The notes beneath the pieces were generated by a model. The model was not told where the DNA came from. It searched no databases and was given only the letters and a program-made list of their open reading frames with translations. Made by a program: the position numbers and the translations under genes. 64,000 nucleotides of DNA, taken from positions 30,727,059-30,791,058 of the forward strand of contig NC_066313.1 of NCBI RefSeq assembly GCF_022539315.1, read 5' to 3'. The DNA comes from Serinus canaria (lineage: Eukaryota; Chordata; Aves; Passeriformes; Fringillidae). Of this stretch, positions 58,511-64,000 are shown one piece after another; position 1 is the stretch's first letter, and each line of letters begins with the position of its first letter.

Positions 58511-61500
58511 TTACTTTGAAACATAGGGACATCATGCCAGTAGAATTCACCAAGGTAATGCTCCAGGCTGAAAACTAGGACATACTGAAAGTATAGATGT
58601 GCATATATGGGTGGCAGGTTTTTGTGGTTCATTTTTAATGTAGGAAGCAGATTAACATCCTCTCTTACCAAATAGAGTGAAGCTATGTCCTATGCATAAA
58701 AGCCAGATAGAGGCCTGTGTACTACTACCTCAACCCACTAAAAACATTGAATCAGGGATTTCAAATGCAGTTTAGCATTGCCTGAGTCTTCTTCTGGCTC
58801 TTGTATGGAGTTAAGCAGTGAAGCAAGAAAGAGGAAAGCTCAGGCAATGAAGAGCTCCTTTATAAGCATTAAGATTCTTGGCTATTCCTAGACAATAAAA
58901 ACTGACTTAAAATCCTTATAATGGATGCCTTGTTTTTTCACTGCTCCTGTAAAACAATACCTCCTTAAAAGCTGTCCACAGCTTTTGTTCATACCATCAT
59001 ATTCCATTCCAGTAAGATTAATGACAAAATTTCTGCAGCTTTTAGAAGAGGAATTAGCTTGATATGAAGGTATCTCTTCTCATTTCTGTCTAGTCTAACA
59101 ACAAAAATCTATTACCTAACTTTTCCCAAAACATTTCTCATTCTGGTCTAAATACTTTTGCCATGATATCACAGCTCCTAAAGGAGAACAGGCTCAACAT
59201 TACTCCCTCCTCACACATAAAAGCTATGGTATATTCATCATTGCATTCGAGTCATTTTTTGATACCTATTATTTAGATGTTCTGTTCTTTAGCCACTCTA
59301 TTCTTCATGCAATCAAGAAACCCATTGCTAGCACAATATCCATGGTTTTATATAGCCAAGCCCTATTCAGACCAGCCAACATATTAGACCTCTTTTACTG
59401 CAGCTGCACTAAACTGCGTACAAAATGTAAAACACTGGCCAAGACATTGGAAAAAAAAAAGTCTATTTTGAGTGTCCAACTTGATACATTTACAAAAATC
59501 CAGCATTGAGATGATGGGTTGCTGCTCTATTTTCTTTTGAAAGATGGACGCTAAGATATCCCAGGCTAAATGTCAGATGTGAATTGTCAGACCTGTTTTG
59601 CATTTCATTGTAACTATAATGCTATGTGAACTCTAAAGCATTTGGATAATATCTGAACATCTCATACGTTCAAGAGCATTTCAACTGATTTCAACATACC
59701 AGCTGCTTCATTCAGCAAGATATAGCCTTACTAAAGCTAGGTCTAATTTCAGGCATTGCACAAAATGAAGGGCTCAAATAAAAGAAGTTGAGCTGAGCAA
59801 TGGTGGGAGAAGCAAGAAGATGGATCATATATGCAGGATCAAGCAGTAACAATCTTCTTTCTGGTTGTGTAAGAGTTAGCCATCTGCTTGTTTTCTCTGA
59901 ACTCTGTTTTGGTGGAAACGAATCCAATTACCCTCCCTAACCACAGACCTCTTGCTTTGCCTGTGAAAATGAGGATAGGAACTGATTTAGTCACGGTGGG
60001 AGTCAGAGATTTGTGATCGAAATGGTTTTGGGTCTCGGATGGGTTTTGTTTGTTTATTTGTTTTCTGGTTTATTTATGTATTTTGTATATGATTCTTCCT
60101 TCTCCTACATGGGTGGGAGAGATGCATTGGATGAACAAATTTCTAACATGAGCACTTGAAGAATTACATATGACAACACTGAGACATGTATTTTACATTT
60201 TCCCCACTACTTTTGTAATCTTTTCAGCAAAATACTGGGAAAATAGTTGCTCCAGAAACTATATGGAAGCATCAATCCTCAAGTTACTCCTTTTGGATCA
60301 AAAAGACATATCAGGTTCCTTGTGGTTTGTGGGCTTGATTTACTGTATTGAGCTCTGTGGACTTTTTTATACCTTACTGGTTGAAATAGTATTTTTTCCT
60401 AGTCACATAACCCTTAAAAACTGAATGATTAGCTCACTTCTAAGATACATGTGTCAGGTGAACAAACTTAAATTTTCTATGGGTCCAAAATACAAGTCTC
60501 ATCTGGTTAAGGTTGTGAGTGGAGTTAGTTAAAACAGCAATGGACCATGGGTGATAAAGGTGACTAAAACACAGAATATAAGGCTGAAAAATGGGTCAGA
60601 GAATTAGGGAAAGACAATTCCTCTGACTTGGGAAGAAAAGATGGTCTAGCTTTGTGCAGTGCAATCTATGAATGGTTGTATCTGACAGGTCCTACCTTAA
60701 TGTAAGGTTGGAAAGTCTTCTTTGCAGGGCTCACTCTTCTTAATAGCTGTGTCTCAGCACTGCCTTGTGGGATGATAATCTGTACACCAGGACAATGCTG
60801 CTTGAAATGTAGCTAAAGAGAGAATGAGCAGGGACTACAAGAGGTGAACACCACAGGAAGATTTTCCTGCCCTGTTCCTTGATCCATTTTCCTTCTCTGC
60901 TCATGTAAAGTTCCCATCATCACCTGTTTGGATGGGTACTGGAGTAATGGTTGCCTTTACACATCACATGAGGAATGGGAGGCGTTAGGTCGTGGGCTGG
61001 CTGCCCAGTAGTTCAAAGCCCATGTGGGAGGCACTTCCTCACAGACCATCAAGCTGTCGGGAGATGGAACTTTGTTCCTGGCCACCACATGCCCACCCAG
61101 CTGCTTCCCTGCCAGTGAAAGCTGACTTCATGGGGCAGAGGAATTGGGAGCTCTACTCAGGAACTGCTCTGAGTCACACTCTGAGAGCCCCAGCTGGCCT
61201 CATTCGTTTGGTGCTTCGATTGGAAAGCAACAAAATGTAGTTTCACCCAGTCTCTCTCCAACTTTTCACCAAATATCAAAGTCAGTTCAAAACATATTTT
61301 CTGGATCCTAACTCTGTCTCAATGAACAGTGAATGACACTAATGCAGATCTCCATAAGCTTCTAACCTGCTGCAGGATGGACAAACTGAGAGGATGAAAC
61401 CTTGCAGTGACAGGACTGCTCCAACAGAGTGTGGCCTAAGGTCAGGCTGCACAGAATGGTGCCTGCTGACTTGTCTTGCTGAGAGGTGTAACTTGGTGAA

Positions 61501-63736
61501 GTCCATCACATCTAGCAAAATTGCACTTCAGTCTTGTGCTTTGCTGTGGGAACTTCTACTTCTGGGTTCAGTTGCTTGGGACAGTTAGTTGAGAATAACT
61601 TTTTTCTTCTGTAGGCAAATTTAGGATATCTTTTCTTCTCATTATCTTTCTCCTCTCCTGTCAGGGTCTTTATTATAACACAGCCTTCCAGCCTGTTTAG
61701 AAAGACTTGAGAGCATATTTACTCCCATAAAATAAGGTCAATGACTTCTTTTTCATTTATTGGTATTGACACACAGGTTTTAAGACTTTCTGTAATAAAG
61801 GAAATAGGCTCTTCATCCTGAGAAGATTATCTTTGGAGGTATTCATAGGCAACTTAGTTTTGTATCATGTCAGTACCTCAAGGCTGAGGTATCATTAATT
61901 TTGGACTCTTGTCAAAATCAAAGGTGGTATTCAGTGCGATGAATAGATGAACACTCCAGACTGCTGACCGAAGGCTTTCAGATTATCTCTGAATGTCTGT
62001 TATAATGTGCTTCAAGGACTCTGTGTTTCCTCTTTGTCTGTAGGGCGGTTGTAGAAGTGGTGACCATGAATATATGTTACCTATGCTTTCTGTTCTTGTG
62101 TCTGACTCATACCAAAGCACCTTGGAGCCCTGGGTGATAAAGTACAATCTTTCAGAAGATTAAATGTGCTAAAGAAAAATACCTTGAGAACCTCAGAAAA
62201 CACAAATGTCATTTCGGTAAAAGCATGTGTCCCATAGAGATCCTTAAGATTACACAGACATGGAATCTTTTTTGCTAAGAGCAACCACCAAGAGTCCTCC
62301 TAAACAAAACATCTCAGATGCATGTGTAATATTTTTAATATTAATTATTTTAGTGAGGCATAGGTTTTTCTCCCTCTGTCTAAAGTAGCAGGTGCAGCTT
62401 TTCAGCCTTGTCCAGCAATTCTTACTGCAAAAAAGCCTATCAGTCTCCACTTTTAACTCTCCCTTTTATAAAAACTCTCCACACAGCATGAAGATGTTAT
62501 AAGCTATTATAGCTGTGAAAATCATGCTAACAGCCTATCAGTTCCCAGCAACACACCTTTTAAAACTCTCTTAAATTCTCATCTTCAACAAGTGTAGTTT
62601 TATCAAGAACATCAGTAAGATGTGCTTTCAACCCAAAATTATTTTGCTCTATACTAGTCCTATTACACATTGCGTCTTTTCTATTTTTATTTGCATGTAC
62701 AATTGTAACTTATATTCCTTTAAGAAGCACAAGCATTCCCTTACATTTAGCCTGTTTACCCTTCTAATATATGTAGCTCTTCTATTGAAGATTCCAGAAT
62801 GCTTCTATCAACAGATTGGCTTCTGTATTAGCATCTGTCTTAAAAGTTTTAAACATGCCATTTCGTTTCTGGCAGTTGATCCAAATTATGTCACAGTTGT
62901 CTCTGCCCCCTTACAGAGCACTACCTTAACACTGTGCTATCCACAGCCAAATACAATGATGGTGTAATGATGGCTTGAAACTTTTGAAAAGTGGCAAAAT
63001 CTATTGAAGCTTGTTCAATTTTCCACTATATCTGACATTTTCTTAATTTGTGCTGGTCTTAAGCATTTACTTCATGTACTATTCTCTCCATTTTCCACGA
63101 TTTCCAGCTCTCAGAATTATGGATCCTCGTGCACATTTATTCAATTATCACCAATAACCTCCATATGCTTCATTCTGAATTGAGTCACCTCTTTTTCTTG
63201 GAAAATTAACTCAGTCTCTTGTAGCAGTTTCTAAGTGGTTTTGTTCCATCTATAATCCAATCTCTTATCAGAGCCCAATAAAAAAGCTGCAATACTCACC
63301 GTTCAGCTTCCTCTTTATGAGGTTTATTTAAGTATTCTCACACTCTTTTAAAAATCCTTTGAAAATATTTCATATTTACATAGCGTATGATGCATCCTTT
63401 TCACTTCTGAAGCACATTTCCATAGTCAATAGCTGACTTAGATGCCAGCAAACTCAATTTGGAAAAACAAAACCTTTTGAATTGCATTTACTGTAGCAAG
63501 TGATTCTTAGCAGCCAATGTTTACAGCCTAAAAATTTTGTGTATTTCTGTCAGTTAGCATATTTCTAGACAGTTTCAGTTCAGGCTTCTGCAGCTATCAT
63601 GTCACAAAAATGCTGGGAAATTGGACCATTTCCAGTGACATCTCATCACCTCTGACAGTTCAACACCCTCCCGAGCAGTACCTCTGGGCCCTCTTTCACA
63701 GCTTTTCCGACTACCGGTGTCTGGGTGTTTCCCTGC
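58511..63736. other. AT-rich single-copy DNA, no gene recognised
   Basis: Frames up to 115 codons (62620-62967) with no known motif. 60960-61600 is slightly GC-richer. No repeats are identified in over 5 kb. Confidence 0.5.
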
Positions 63737-63808
63737 CTGTAGCAGGGCCTGGAATGAGAGGATCTTTAAGGTTCCTTCCAATCCAAACCATACCATAATT
63801 CTGTGATA
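63737..63808 (+). mobile_element. CR1 LINE extreme 3' end
   Basis: Sense CR1 terminus: 'gtagcagggcctggaatgag', 'aggatctttaaggttccttc', 'caatccaaaccataccataa' and 'ttctgtgatag'. About 70 bases. Confidence 0.85.
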
Positions 63809-64000
63809 GGTGTATTTGGCAGTTTAGGAGTCTGTGGTACAGGATACACCTCCTTGGCAGTTGTATCAGATTCCCTATGGAAAGGATTTGCTTTGATCTT
63901 TCCTAGATATCCATGAAGCCATAGCACCTCTACTGGGATATGAATATTTTCCACATTTTATAGCTTGTTAGCAGTAGTCCACAACCAGCTGGTGTGATCT
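63809..64000. other. single-copy DNA to window end
   Basis: Nothing recognised. Confidence 0.5.

Overview
This looks like a gene-poor stretch of a bird nuclear genome, probably intergenic DNA or the inside of a very long intron. The evidence is many short, diverged CR1 LINE fragments of the avian type (several end in the ATTCTATG octamer repeat), LTR-type repeats that I recognise from bird genomes, AT-rich single-copy sequence between them, and vertebrate-style microsatellites. An ERVL-like LTR at about 26.7-27.3 kb resembles songbird elements, so a passerine is my best guess. That is inference from memory, not a database match.

I find no protein-coding gene, tRNA, rRNA or CRISPR array that I can defend. 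The open frames are short and scattered on both strands with no recognisable domain. The longest ones (up to about 270 codons) lie on purine-rich or tetranucleotide repeats and are open only because those repeats rarely form stop codons. Some others run through CR1 or LTR sequence. A spliced gene with small exons, or a noncoding RNA, could still cross the window unseen.

Layout: 0-15.6 kb is AT-rich single-copy DNA with CR1 fragments at 1.9, 8.9, 10.4 and 13.6 kb, an (AAAT)n array at 5.9 kb and a 58-bp tandem duplication at 8.3 kb. A 670-bp purine-rich satellite-like tract lies at 15.65-16.32 kb. From 16.3 to 26.5 kb there are three CR1 pieces and a perfect 36-bp inverted repeat at 23.24 kb. 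At 26.5-27.3 kb an LTR abuts a CR1 fragment. From 33.2 to 34.95 kb repeats cluster: an avian LTR-type element, then ATGT/TCTA/CCAT arrays, then an AT/AC array. At 40.9-42.9 kb two old CR1 fragments carry consecutive parts of a reverse transcriptase in opposite orientations, as if one old copy had been broken by an inversion. From 44.9 to 54 kb there are six further CR1 pieces and a small perfect hairpin at 50.6 kb. From 54 to 64 kb there is almost only unremarkable DNA, with one CR1 3' end near 63.75 kb.

There is no operon or pathway to describe. The history that can be read is retrotransposition, decay, microsatellite growth and small local rearrangements. I do not see a convincing new biological system. 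The observations most worth checking are the perfect hairpin, the apparent inversion through an old CR1, and the purine tract.
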